From Meconema thalassinum (taxonomy: Eukaryota; Arthropoda; Insecta; Orthoptera; Tettigoniidae), in assembly GCA_946902985.2 (NCBI GenBank), contig OX336389.2:1015219441-1015283440 (forward strand): a DNA stretch of 64,000 nt, given 5' to 3'. The notes beneath the pieces were generated by a model. That model had not been told where the DNA came from, searched no databases, and saw nothing but the letters and a program-made list of their open reading frames with translations. Positions 42,780 to 53,294 of this stretch are shown piece by piece (positions within the stretch are counted from its first letter, which is position 1; every line of letters starts with the position of its first letter). The translations under genes were made by a program, and so were the position numbers.

Positions 42780-43885
42780 CAGATCGGAGACTCCTTGGAA
42801 ACAAACAGGTAATCAAACTGATAATTGATAGACTTATGGAAGGAAGAAAGTAGAACTAGCTAAATCAGCAAGTAGGATGCGATTGGATAATCTAGGGATT
42901 AGTGAAGTTCAGATCAAGTGAGATAGAGATGAGGAAGTAGGATATTACAATGTGTGCCTGTCAGGTATGAAACAAAGCAGGGCTAAGAGGGGTGTAGGGC
43001 TGTATGTCAAGAGAACTTTCGAATGTAACATAGTTTCTGAGAGATATGTAAGTGAATGATTAATGTGGGTAGATTTGGAAATAAACAAACTCACAAAAAT
43101 GCTGAAAAGACCCGTATACTGTTATATTCTTGGACTTTGATTACATAATCCAAACGAACTCGCAAAATGACAAAAATGCCGAAAAGACTTTAGTCCGATC
43201 AATACTCTTATATTCTTGGACTTTGATTACATAATCCAAACAAATTCACAAAATGACAAAAATGCTGAAAAGACTCCGTAATTACATGATCCAAAGTCCA
43301 AGAATATTAACGTATTGATCGGACTGAAGTCGTTTTGGCATTTTTGCCATTTTATGAGTTTGTTAATTTTTCAATACAGACTTAAAATGGATTCAAGCAA
43401 TCATGGGCAGGATTGTTTCAGTGTACACCCCATGTGAAGGGGCAGATGAGGACAAAGTAGGCGGATTGTATAAGGCACTGAGTGATGTGGTAACGAGAGT
43501 TAGCAATAAAGATACAGTAATACTGATAGGGGATTTCAATGCTTAGGAAATAGGACTGAGGGGTATGAGAAGCTAATGGGTAAGTGGGGAAGCGAACACC
43601 AATGGGAAATGTTCAGTGTACTTCTGTAGCATGGGGTTATCTGATGCAAACTCATTCTGAAAGTATAAGGACATTCACAGATAACCATGGGTGGGTACAG
43701 GAACCAGGTCAATAGTAGACTATATAATTACTAACTTGAGACTTAGGAAATTGATAAGGAATTGCAGGGTATTCAGGGGCTTTTTTGATGAAACAGACTA
43801 CAAACTAATTTGCTGTGAATTAAGCATAGTTAGACCTAAAGTGCAACACGTGAGGTCTGTTTGCAGACTGATTAGTATTCAAAAT
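42780..43885 (+). pseudogene. LINE-A copy 2, endonuclease part
   Basis: Shares with copy 1 the blocks RGVGLYVKRTFECNIVS, the APCEGADED segment near 43420, DTVILIGDFNA at 43505-43545, and the region through IRNCRVFRGFFDETDYKLIC and ELSIVRPKVQHVRSV. Interrupted by a foldback insertion at about 43081-43377 and ends at about 43885, where hAT sequence begins. Many stops. Confidence 0.75.
43081..43377. repeat. Foldback/MITE cluster inside LINE-A copy 2
   Basis: Three direct copies of a unit containing ATGCTGAAAAGAC ... TATTCTTGGACTTTGATTAC, then one inverted copy ending GCCATTTTATGAGTTTGTT. The ends AACAAACTCA are inverted with respect to each other. This looks like a MITE with internal tandem amplification. 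Confidence 0.65.
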
Positions 43886-44274
43886 TCTACTTCTTTCTGT
43901 TCTGTTAATTGCTGTATAGAAAGGGTTTACTTAGCAGTATAATCAGCTTATTGCAGTTATGAGTTCAACTGGCAGAAGAAAAGATCCGGTAAGGCAACAT
44001 TTTATCGAATGCAAAAGTTCTAAGGGTAAAACAATTAGGGCAAAATGTAAGTTGTGCAAGGAAGACATGGTTGGGTTAGTTGCTAGAATGAAACAACATA
44101 TAGAGACAAAATGCCCTTCTAGAAACAAATCCATGCCTGCACAATTTGAGGATAATACTGACTGTGTAGTCATGGAAATGGAATATGAAAATGAAACCCA
44201 AATCATAAGTTCACTAATATCCACTCATCAGCAGCTTGCATCACAATCACTCCAATCTCATTCCAATTCTACAG

Positions 44275-44900
44275 GCAAGAAATATTTATACATAATTAAA
44301 TTAAATTAATTTAAAAAAAAAACAAGTGTGGCAAATTTTATAGGTAATGTTCAATAATTGAAAATCCACAGCCTGCTTCCAGTCTCCGACCGGGTCAGGA
44401 ATGGAATGAATGAAGCCCCCATCTAGCGGCGAGGATATGAACTGTGCCGGCTGCCGAGGCCTGACGCACTCCTCTGGGGCAATGATTAAATGAATGACAG
44501 ATGAAATGAAATGATAGTGGAGAGTGTTGCTGGAATGAAATTTTGACAGGGAAAACCGGAGTACCCGGAGAAAAACCTGTCTGCCGCCGTTTTGTCCAGC
44601 ACAGATCTCACATAATGTTCAATAATTAATTTGTATTTAAAAAGAAATAAAATTCCTAGTGCACTGTTGTTCAAATTGTTTGTTTGAAAGAAATATATAT
44701 TATTTAAATTACAATTCTATTATGCTCTTGAAAATATTACATACTGGTACTGTGTAAGTTATAGGTTTTATTCAAGAAACCAATGTAGCCTAATGGCAAA
44801 GTTATGATTAATACTGGTCTTACCCAATCAATCATATATTGTTTATACCAATACAGATAAGTTGGGCTAAACGGATAACATTGGATTTGTTTTATTACAG
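44275..44900 (+). other. Probable GC-AG intron of the hAT transposase
   Basis: Exon 1 ends TCTACAG and is followed by GCAAGA; the 3' border is TTTTATTACAG. Removing 44275-44900 keeps the frame (Ser-Thr-Asp-Asp-Glu). A GC donor is the known minor variant of GT. The intron hosts a SINE fragment. Confidence 0.6.
44369..44610 (-). repeat. SINE-like repeat, family 3
   Basis: Contains GGAAAACCGGAGTACCCGGAG and CGCCGTTTTGTCCAGCACAG, blocks I associate with a widespread insect SINE-type repeat that normally ends in a tRNA-like CGGGATTCGAACC, missing here. It lies inside the hAT intron. Confidence 0.5.
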
Positions 44901-47434
44901 ATGATGAACCAGCTTCCAGTTCACGTTCTGTGGTTTCAGCACCATCAAGATCAAGAGGAAAATGTACATTGTCCAGTTCTCCATCTTCATCTTTTATTCA
45001 AGGCCCTGGCCCAAGAATATTGCAAGGAGGATTGGATAGGTTTACAGTACACACATCAGCCAAGGAGAAAAAGCAATTTGATTTGCAAATAGCTCACTTT
45101 ATTTTTGGCACAAACTCTGCTTTTCGGCATGTTGAACATCCTCAGTTTGTAAAAATGATTCAGCTTCTTCGGCCTGGCTATAAATCACCCAACCAAACTT
45201 CTTCTTGACGAAATTTATGCTGAAGAGTTGGCCAAAGTAAAGAAAACTTTGGTAGGAAAATTTGTATGTATGGCTTTAGATGGTTGGAGCATGTGCGTAA
45301 CGACTCAGTTCTTTGTGTGTCGCTTACTGATGTAATGGACCACTCTACTTACATTGACACCGAAGATAACAGTCATACATCTGATTACCTGTTAATGGTA
45401 GCAGAAAAAACAATTAATTAAAAACTGCGAAACTTCTTATGGCTGCCATGTTCGAAGTTTTGTCACTGACAATGCTGCCAATATGGGGAAAATGAGGGGT
45501 GAATTGGCAAAAAAAAAAGATATCAAAGAAGTGATAACTTATGGTTGTTCAGCTCACCTGCTTAATCTGTTAGCACATGACTTGGAGGTGGTTGGCATTA
45601 CAGAACATGTTAAACAAATTATTAAATACTTCAGGAACACTCACTTTGCAGCAGCCAAGTACAAACAGGCTGGCGGAACAGCTCTTGCTCTTCCTACGGA
45701 TGTATGCTGGAATTCTTTAACTGACTCTATAGAGTCCTATTTGGGTAACTGGCATATAATTGTCAAAGTCTGCACTGAAAATCGAAGTGCCATTGAACCA
45801 ATTATAAGTGCAAAGGTAAATGATATCAATATGGAACAAAATGTTCAAGACTATCTCAAAAAACTAAAGACTGCACCAGTCTCATTAGATAAGTTGCAGC
45901 GTGATGACTGTACCATTGGAGAAGCAGTAGAGGTTTGGCTTGACCTGCTCAATTTAAAAAAAATGAAAACAATCCCAATGACTTAAAGAAATTCATGAAA
46001 CGATTTAACACCGCTGTAACTGATACCCATCTCCTTGCCAATCTCATGGATCCACGCTATCAAGGACAGAGACTGAGTGAAGAACAATATCATTCTGCTA
46101 TGGAGTATGTTGAAGCTTACCACCCAGATGCAATGCCTGACCTAATTAAGTACAAAGCAAAATGTTCACCCTTCAAGGAATACCTGTTTGGTCCTGCAAT
46201 ACTAAAAGAAATTAAACCCCTGACATGGTGGGTGGCACTGCAGAATAACATTCATCACACAACTTCAGGCCTAGCACATCAGCTGCATAGTGCAGTTGCT
46301 TCATCAGCTGGGATAGAACGTCTTTTCTCCACTTTTGGGTTTGTGCATAGCAAAGTCAGGAATAGGTTAGGGACTGAGAAGGCTGCCAAACAAGTTTGTG
46401 ATTGTCGTAAACTCAACAAGAAACCTGTTGAATAAAGACAAAGTGGCAGTGACATTTGGATTTATAATATTTTAAATACATCCCCATATTTTCTGATGGA
46501 TGTTCGCTTGCAAAAATTTTCTAACAAGGACATCAAAACAATTACAAAATCACTCTATAAACTTTATATTATTAAGTAAAACCTTCAGAAGGCAGAGAAG
46601 ACCACTGTACTCTACTGTATTGCAAAATGATTAATTCAAAATAAGAAAACAAAAAAAAATCTTCTAAAGAAACATATTTTAGACGGTTGTTTGAAGCATT
46701 GAGTTTAAAACTATTTTTAAACTATGTGCATTGTTTTAAACAGTTTTAAACATGACAACCCTGGTTTATTGCCCTCTAGATGTTGTGAAACTTGAGATCA
46801 CTAATCAGCCTTTATTGCTTTACCACACAGTTGGCAGTACAGGATGTATCCATCTGAACTTAATATATCCTTACACTCTGCAATGTACAGCTGCAAACGA
46901 TAACTTGGTGTTGCTTTTACTTTCGACATAGTCGTATTGCCTTGCACTACAGGCTTACATTAAGATATCTAAACTGCAGAAAACACAACTTCATAGAAAT
47001 TAACGGTATGAGAGTTGTACAGAGGAGGGAGTGCAGACATATGGTGCAATATCACCATATTGGCAAGGGAATCCCCAGCTCCTATGATGAAAGCAATAAG
47101 ATAAACACACAGCTGCAAGGTTATGTGCACAAATAAAATACCGTAATATACTGTACACTATGGGTTACAGGGCAGCTGATATTTATATTAAGATTAGATA
47201 GCATTTGAGGCAGAGCCATAGAATCATCTTAGTTTTAATCAAAACAACACAAATATTGCAATAAACTGAAAGATCTACGGTACAACATTGCTAAAAATAA
47301 ATATAAGAAATTGGTGCTAATAACTGAAAAATCAGAATTAATGTGACAATTACTGAAAGAAATCGTTCATGTATGTATTTAAAAAAATAAAAATAATAAT
47401 AATTACTGTACGATACCTAAAACTATAAGTTCTG

Positions 47435-47520
47435 ACAATAATAATAATAGTAATAATAATATTATTAATAATAATAACAATCATATTAACAATAATAATA
47501 ATAATAATAATAATAATAAT
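47435..47520 (+). repeat. (AAT)n-rich microsatellite
   Basis: Interrupted AAT/ATT runs, longest 30 bp at 47491-47520. Confidence 0.95.
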
Positions 47521-47925
47521 CAAAAGTGTTCCACAATGAATTAAATTAAATTTCTACGGCAAGTTAGTAAATCTAGATTTTAGTTTTAAAAAATTTAAAC
47601 TTCATCGCTATCATCTTCGCCAGTATCACATAAGTTACTAACAAGGGAACTGTCCAGGCGGTCATATCGAAACCGACAATGATATTTCGTCGAGATGATG
47701 AGGAAACCATAAATTAGCGCTGTACAAAAAATCAGCTGCCATTTCCAACTGGAAGGTCCTGAAATCGGCACGGAGATTTGTAATAGGATTGCACGTGGAC
47801 AGCCCTGGTGACCAGCTGAAGCGAGCGCGTAACCTTGAGCGCTCTGTGCTCGTTTTGCAGAAGCACGAAGGCTGAAGCGGAATGTATGCGATGAAGACCT
47901 GCGACTGTGGGCCTTGGAAATTTCA

Positions 47926-48901
47926 CGAGAGATTTCAATGGGGCGAACTAATTTCAGCCCAACTACTAGTTGGTTGAGTAGTTTTAAGAAAAAGTGCAGA
48001 ATGAAAAGTAGAAAAAACACGAAATTTGTATCCCGTACGTATCTGCAAGAAGAAGACGAAAAAGATCAAGTCACAAAGAAATTTGTAGAAGCTGCTACAG
48101 AGCGATTTTTAGACTCATCCATTCGTACACAATCATGCCTACAATTAGTATGGCCGGTACACTTTTCCCGAAAGTATTCATTGTACTACAGGAGGCAACT
48201 GGAACTTTCGGCCCAAGAGTTTCCAAAGAAATGTTTCATGCCAGAAATATAATTGTAACAGCCACAAAATCAGGAAAAATGGGGAAAAAGGAATTAAAAT
48301 ATTGGTTTAAAGAATCCTTTTTCCCATTAGTGGAAGATGATGATAATTGTTGTTTTAAGGGGCCTAACATCAAGGCTATCGGCCCCTATTTGTGGAAGAG
48401 AAGGGTTTGCTACTGTTAGATTCCTGGACTACTTATAGTGATAAAAGATGTCTTGAAGACATTGCTTCAGGCAATGGTATAGAAATTCTCCGGATTCCTC
48501 CCAGTACTACAGGGAAAATACAGCCCTTGGATAAGTTTTTCTTCCGGCAATGGAAAGCTTTGCATCGACATTTAACAGACATTGTGTCGGCTTGTGAAGA
48601 CGTTAAGTTTGATGTATATCATAGAAACAGCGTACTGAAAATGCAATCCTTCATTCATTTTCAATTTTCTCTCCCACAGTTCAAGGACATGGTTAAATAT
48701 TCGTGGTTCGCAACTAATTACACAACACAGAGACCTCCCGAGTTCGATGTGCCTGCGAAATATTGCCTACAAATAAGTAAGGAAAACTGTGAAGAACAAT
48801 GTGGCCTCAAAGTGCATATTCGTTGTGCATGGTGCCAAAAATATTTCTGTTTTTATCATGGGATTAACGAACCTCATTTATGTTTCACATTCGTTCCCTA
48901 G
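47926..48901 (+). pseudogene. pogo-like DDE transposase, deleted and interrupted
   Basis: Fragments in order: LQEEDEKDQVTKKFVEAATE near 48040, then after an internal deletion TISMAGTLFPKVFIVLQEAT and NIIVTATKSGKMGKKELKYW, and after a 54-bp insertion EKGLLLLDSWTTYSDKRC with PPSTTGKIQPLDKFFFRQWK. The LDSWTxYxD and TTGKIQPLD blocks are typical of the pogo DDE domain. The frame ends VHIRCAWCQKYFCFYHGINE, a Cys/His-rich C-terminus. The region with the first catalytic Asp was not found. Confidence 0.75.
48338..48391 (-). mobile_element. 54-bp element-M tail insertion in the pogo transposase
   Basis: Flanked by GTGGAAGA on both sides (48330-48337, 48392-48399). The insert is only the terminal hairpin (GGGGCC ... 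GGCCCC) plus (CAT)n tail of element M. With its target duplication it adds 62 bp and shifts the transposase frame. Confidence 0.85.
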
Positions 48902-49175
48902 CAATGAAATGTTCTTGGTGCGTGGTAGTCTGCCAGTTCGTTCTCTCTCTCTCCAGCACAACTGCAGCTCCACTCCGCGGTGCGCCGCACGAGCCGGCAA
49001 GATGCAAGGGTTGTCCAGTAGTTGCGTTGTCACAAGGATTTTGTATCAAGATTTCAATACCTTCCAGTTCAAAATGGCAGCTAATTTTTTGTACATTGCC
49101 AATTTATGGTTTCCTCATCATCTCTACAAAATATCAATGTCGGTTTCGATATGACCGTATGGACAGTTCCCTTGT

Positions 49176-49797
49176 AAGCCTTATAATGGATCTGAAGATG
49201 TTTGCTTGACGAACAAAGCATGTCACCCAGCCCCAAGCAATGAATAACAAGTAAGTCTTTTCAGGGAGAGTTTTATGTTTTCCACCTAATTTAATTGAAC
49301 ACAGACTAAGTATTCATTTAATTGTTGATCGGTAACACTGCTAAATTGCTTCATAACTTTGGATACACCACATTATCAGATTCCTTCTTTCTCCTGCTGT
49401 AATTCAAAGGAATGACCCTGCAATGAATATTTGAAATGTATAATAAACATGTTTTTTTCTTTATTGCTATATGAATTCTTTCATGAATATTTGTATGTTT
49501 TACTACCTAGTCATGTTTATAAGTTCCCTCCAGGAGAACTTTTAACCTCTAGGGGGCTTGACCTTAGGTGATGGATACAGGAACCCCTAAACAAGTATAT
49601 ACTCCAATAGAGCTAGGGACCAACAGATAGTCCAATTCCTGGCGGGTTATAATAGCAAGGCACCCTCTTTCCAGGGGTCACATATATGGACGGCTGGACC
49701 GGAGCTCAGGGTTATGAGTTGGGTAGGCGACACATGTTAGTTGAGGAGAAGAAAACCATCCTAGGAGAATGAATACCCCAAAATGAAACCTATACAG
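49176..49797. other. Intronic, no gene seen
   Basis: No repeat ends or coding blocks recognised. Confidence 0.5.
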
Positions 49798-49998
49798 GAA
49801 AGGAAGGAAGGAAGATTGTAGTTTTACGTGACCGTGAATCTTGTGATTATGAGCCACGGGACCTCCTTTTTACGTGGAATCCGAACCACAGGACATGGCA
49901 TTTCACTTCGAAAATCTCACATGCATTGACCGGGAATCGAACCCGGACCGCCTTGGTGAGAGGCATACAGCTAGACCGCTGAGCCACCACGCTCTCTT
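49798..49998 (-). repeat. tRNA-derived SINE, family 1, copy c
   Basis: The best preserved copy: minus strand GTGGTGGCTCAGCGGTCTAG (A box) and GGGTTCGATTCCCGGTC (B box), a body including ATGCCATGTCCTGTGGTTCG, and a (TTCC)n tail at 49798-49812. Confidence 0.85.
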
Positions 49999-51337
49999 AT
50001 ACAGGAAAGACAGATCTGCTGTATATAGGGGGTATAAACTCTCTTTCCAGTTAGTGTGGGCTACCTTGAAAGACCTCAAATCTTGAACAAGCACAGGGGT
50101 TACAAGCTCCACGCCTGGCTGCAACGACTGGTGAAGGCAGCAGCAGTACAGGAATGCTCAATAGTCTTACTTCACCTTGCAATTGAAGCTCATTCCTACA
50201 CTGTCAAGAATCGTGCATTTGCCACAGTAAAGAAGCATGCTCATGCTTAAAGAATATACACACAGCAACCTTCACACCTACTATCAAAACATCCTGCAGC
50301 AATCTGAGAGTTGTTACAGGCAGGATAGTAAATCTGGGAGCCTTTAGAGAAACACCAGCCCTGGAGGTAGATGTGCAATCAGTCATTTCAGTTAGGAATG
50401 TGGCTATAAAGCAACTTGGTAGCTAGATCTATGACAGAGCAGCCCCATTTAGGATCCATTTTGCACACCCTACATGGAGAGGGGGGCTAGAAAAGATGAC
50501 CTATACATAGCCAGCTATTCTCAAACATGATCGGATAGTTTAATCAGTTATCGGATAGTTCCATATAATGGCTTCACCATTCTTTTGATACTTGCTTTAA
50601 GGCACAGAACTGACAAAGCAAGGGTAATGTACAAATTTTCCTGAAATGGAAATACCAGAAAATGAGTGACGAATACATGGAGTCGGTTTTGCAATCATGA
50701 GTGAACTGATGGAACACATGCAAGAGCTTCCTTCTTGTGGTAATAAAAGTCTCACGAGTCACTTACTCGTGGTAATAACCAATATGCTACTGTTGTCAGT
50801 GCAGAAGCCTGATGCAGAGGATGATTTAAAGAGAAATTCTTCTCTGAAATTGATATTGCACTGTTCAACATAAACAAGGAGGAAAATATCTTACTTGACG
50901 CAGTTGAGCAAGATTACATCTAAGACGGTACGGTGATATGCCAGCTCGTTGGAAGAGAGCTAGTGCCATGCATGCCCATCCTAACATGCTGTGTTCGTTC
51001 TACAAGCACAATATCTGCAGTCTACTAATCAAACAATATTCCACCCTATATATGGTATCACTATTGCCTGCCCATTCTCTTAATTAAAATAAATATATAT
51101 ATTATAGTACTCTTATCTAAACCTGGAGCTTTGATCCTCAAACTCTTAAACACCATATTTCCCCAACATGAACAATCCCTGAAATACAAAATATCAATAC
51201 GAAACTACAGTATTTGAAATATAATGAGCAGTTAACATAGACTCACGATCGGAACCAAAGGGTACATAGTCTACTTAAAGCAAAAAAACATTCACAATAT
51301 TTCCAATTTTTTACAAACACAAATCATAGCAACTTAC
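49999..51337. other. Intronic, no gene seen
   Basis: AT-rich upstream part of the large phafin intron (gene reads right to left). No recognised element. Confidence 0.5.
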
Positions 51338-51463
51338 TTTTCCTCAAGAGGTCTTCAATACATTTATTGATATGTGCCATCCACTCTTGCTTTTCAGTGG
51401 ATGTTGCTGCATACACGGCAAATGACTTGGAAGCCGTACGAATTAACCACCCATTACGAAATT
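51338..51463 (-). CDS. PLEKHF2: Phafin (PLEKHF2/rush) exon: C-terminal half of PH domain
   Basis: 126-bp minus-strand exon with acceptor TTTCTCTTTGTAG and donor GTAAGTT. It encodes FRNGWLIRTASKSFAVYAAT then STEKQEWMAHINKCIEDLLR KS, matching the end of the phafin PH domain. The invariant PH-domain tryptophan (EKQEW) in the C-terminal helix is present. PH domains of phafins bind phosphoinositides with the adjacent FYVE finger. The first codon (CAA, Gln) is split with the exon at 51564 and the last (AGT, Ser) with the exon at 15749. No disruption. Confidence 0.93.
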
Positions 51464-51563
51464 CTACAAAGAGAAAGTACATATAAATTATTCAACATTT
51501 CTATAAATTTGCAATATTTTAAGGACAGAATACCAAAACAACTTCAACGAAATATATACTTAC
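51464..51563 (-). other. PLEKHF2: 100-bp phafin intron
   Basis: GT-AG intron (GTAAGTATAT ... TTCTCTTTGTAG on the minus strand), phase 1, contrasting with the 35.5-kb intron that follows it. Confidence 0.9.
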
Positions 51564-51627
51564 GGCCATCATCATCTAGTGACTCAAGTTTAACCTCTTC
51601 TAATGGAATGATATGCTGCTTGTTATA
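51564..51627 (-). CDS. PLEKHF2: Phafin (PLEKHF2/rush) exon: middle of PH domain
   Basis: 64-bp minus-strand exon between acceptor TATTTTCTTTGCAG and donor GTAAGTA. Encodes YNKQHIIPLEEVKLESLDDD G plus one base. This matches the PH-domain strand that reads YNKQHIIPLENV in vertebrate phafin-2. It begins in phase 0. The preceding exon, expected to carry the N-terminus and the FLFNDILVYGN segment, was not found to the right within the window. Confidence 0.92.
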
Positions 51628-52054
51628 CTGCAAAGAAAATAGGCAACTATCAAACAAAGTAGAGTGAAGTACTGTAATACAAAAAAAGTTTTAAAATTGC
51701 TTATTACAGGATTAAATTAGCAGGTTTGGCAGATAGTAGAAAGTACAGAATTCATATTCATAAATAGGGGCTGGTAACCTACTGTATATGTTAGGTCCCT
51801 TAAAACAAGTCATCAACATTCACAGCAAAGTATTCTTAGGCATTGTAGAGAGAAATACTTAAATCATGCGTTTAACGACTCCTTTAATTACAGTGGCTTC
51901 TAGAGACACAGATGACAGAACTTTGTCCCAAAGAGGATATTTTAAGTTCCAGTAAGTTAACTGACATGGGTCTCTCACATTTCAAATTCTTTAAATGCCA
52001 TTCCACTGTTCCAGGATTAAATCCCACAACCTTGGGCACAGTAAGCAAATGCCG
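51628..52054. other. PLEKHF2: Intronic, no gene seen
   Basis: Upstream intron of phafin; no repeat recognised. Confidence 0.5.
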
Positions 52055-52989
52055 AAAGGTGGCTACACACATAACTGCAAGCTTGACAAGCATGCATGAT
52101 CAATCTTGTTGTGCAAGCAGGCTTTAGCGTCTGTAGGATAATTCTGCGCAAGCATTTTAATTGTACAAGCAGCTTGAAGATGGATTGACTTGATATCATG
52201 CAAGCTTGTACAAGCCGCGTTTGCCCAAGCGAAATGGAGCATGTGTACCACGGATGTGCCAGCTTGTACAAGCTCTACAGGTGGTGACATCATTTGAACC
52301 ATGTCTAGTGATCTGAAGAAGGTCAACCGTCAATAACCATTGTTTGCTACTGACCTATAGCTGACGGTTCTTAACCAATACCATACTTCCTCTATCACTC
52401 CACGTGAACTCCCATGTCCCGCGCTGGCGGCCAGCTCGTGTGTCACGCAGGTATCAGGTGTCACAGTAATGCACAGTTGCACACAGCTGTCCAGTCTCGC
52501 TGCTTGCTCTCAGCGGCTACGGTGTAATGTTGACAACAATGTGCCTCGCGCTAGGAAAGTCTTGGCCTCCCGCAGACATAGAATGTAAACATATTCACCC
52601 GTGATCGTATTCTTCTTTTTAATTAAAGGTGTTACGAGTAACAAGAGGTTCAGATAAGTATCTTCATTCATTGTGATATAATTATGCCAACCACGTGGAT
52701 ATTTCTTCAATTCACTCAGCAAATTAACGTGAGAATAGGTATTTCTCTTCAATAACCACTCTTTGCACCATATATCATGCTCCTTCTTTCGCGTTTTCCT
52801 CTTGTGGACAAGGCAAATAGCAGCCATAGCGAGAGTATAGTCGTCCAAGCTCGTCATAGTGCAAGCGCAAACTGGCGCTTGTTCAAGCATACTTGTATCG
52901 TGTGTTGTCGTAGGTAAATTTTGCTTTCTGTACAAAATGATTGATCATGCATGCTTATCAAGCTTGTAGTTACGTGCGTAGCCACCTTT
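52055..52989 (-). mobile_element. PIF/Harbinger-like deletion derivative
   Basis: TIRs of about 50 bp: AAAGGTGGCTACACACATAA at 52055 mirrors 52940-52989 with few mismatches. The left subterminal part has repeated CTTGTACAAG palindromes (52203-52213, 52263-52273) and related AAGCTTG strings. 935 bp is too short for both Harbinger genes. A 3-bp target duplication is not evident. Confidence 0.75.
52510..52935 (-). pseudogene. HARBI1-like nuclease, N-terminal part only
   Basis: Reads LAMAAICLVHKRKTRKKEHD, IWCKEWLLKRNTYSHVNLLS, ELKKYPRGWHNYITMNEDTY, LNLLLLVTPLIKKKNTITGE on the minus strand. This matches the N-terminal region of Harbinger nucleases (R..IWC..WL..R..Y.H.NLL.EL). The frame then degenerates before the DDE core, which is deleted. 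Confidence 0.75.
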
Positions 52990-53290
52990 ACACATTTGAT
53001 CTCGCAGCAGCCTTGCAGAAAGAAGAGCATGAGAAGTAATTCAGTAATGGTAATATAAGAAGAGACAGTTATGTGTACGTTATGAAAATCTACAGAATAT
53101 TAACTGATTGAGTACCAAAGAAAAGGATCCTACTACAATTATTATACTGTTTCAGTCTTTTCAATACTGTTCATTAATATTTTAAACCTGGGACATGTTT
53201 CGAGTGATTTATTCCGCTCTTCCTCAGCCAGATGCACTCAATAACATGGAAAAACACTTACAAGCACACACAGTCCATTGTCACTTCAAC
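52990..53290. other. No gene seen
   Basis: Spacer between the Harbinger relic and the large palindrome. Confidence 0.5.
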
Positions 53291-53294
53291 TTAA

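Larger units (their letters stand above)
43959..46434 (+). pseudogene. hAT transposase (two exons), frameshifted
   Basis: Exon 1 at 43959-44274 encodes MSSTGRRKDPVRQHFIECKS and a BED finger (CKLCKEDMVGLVARMKQHIE ... CPSRNK). A 626-bp intron (44275-44900) joins in phase to DDEPASSSRSVVSAPSRSRG. Then KKQFDLQIAHFIFGTNSAF and HVEHPQFVKMIQLLRPGYK (the conserved hAT N-terminal block), a frameshift near 45190, and VCMALDGWS- and SVTD-like segments with stops. An intact stretch follows from 45483 (CSAHLLNLLAHDLEVVGITE, ALPTDVCWNSLTDSIESYL). After another shift the C-terminal dimerisation motif SAVASSAGIERLFSTFGFVH appears, with a stop at 46434. It is inactive, but few lesions suggest moderate age. 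Confidence 0.85.
43890..46763 (+). mobile_element. Second hAT transposon, 5' end missing
   Basis: The right end is CAACCCTG at 46756-46763, i.e. a hAT-like terminus CAGGGTTG on the other strand, preceded by repeated TTTTAAAC motifs. No matching left terminus was found before the transposase start, where LINE-A sequence abuts, so the left end is truncated or rearranged. Confidence 0.65.
47641..49175 (+). mobile_element. pogo-like transposon with long inverted ends
   Basis: The left end ACAAGGGAACTGTCCAGGCG at 47641 is mirrored by the right end finishing at 49174-49175. Similarity of the two arms continues, with mismatches, for at least 120 bp (47641-47765 versus 49050-49175). TA is adjacent on the left (47639-47640) and at the right tip (49175-49176). 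Total about 1.5 kb. Confidence 0.85.
15856..51337 (-). other. PLEKHF2: 35.5-kb phafin intron filled with transposons
   Basis: Bounded by donor GTAAGTT (51331-51337) and acceptor TTTGTTTCAG (ends 15856). Phase 1 on both sides (A|GT = Ser). It contains SINEs, three hAT elements, LINE-A, -B, -C, -D and -E copies, element M, Tigger and pogo elements, all described separately. LINE-B and LINE-E lie in the same sense as the gene. Confidence 0.85.

Noticed and set aside
49903..49998. tRNA gene
   Set aside because: A and B boxes are present, but the sequence is the head of a repeated SINE with a shared body and no complete acceptor stem.
51374..51667. 97-codon plus-strand ORF
   Set aside because: It crosses the two phafin PH exons and their 100-bp intron in antisense; the minus strand explains the sequence fully.
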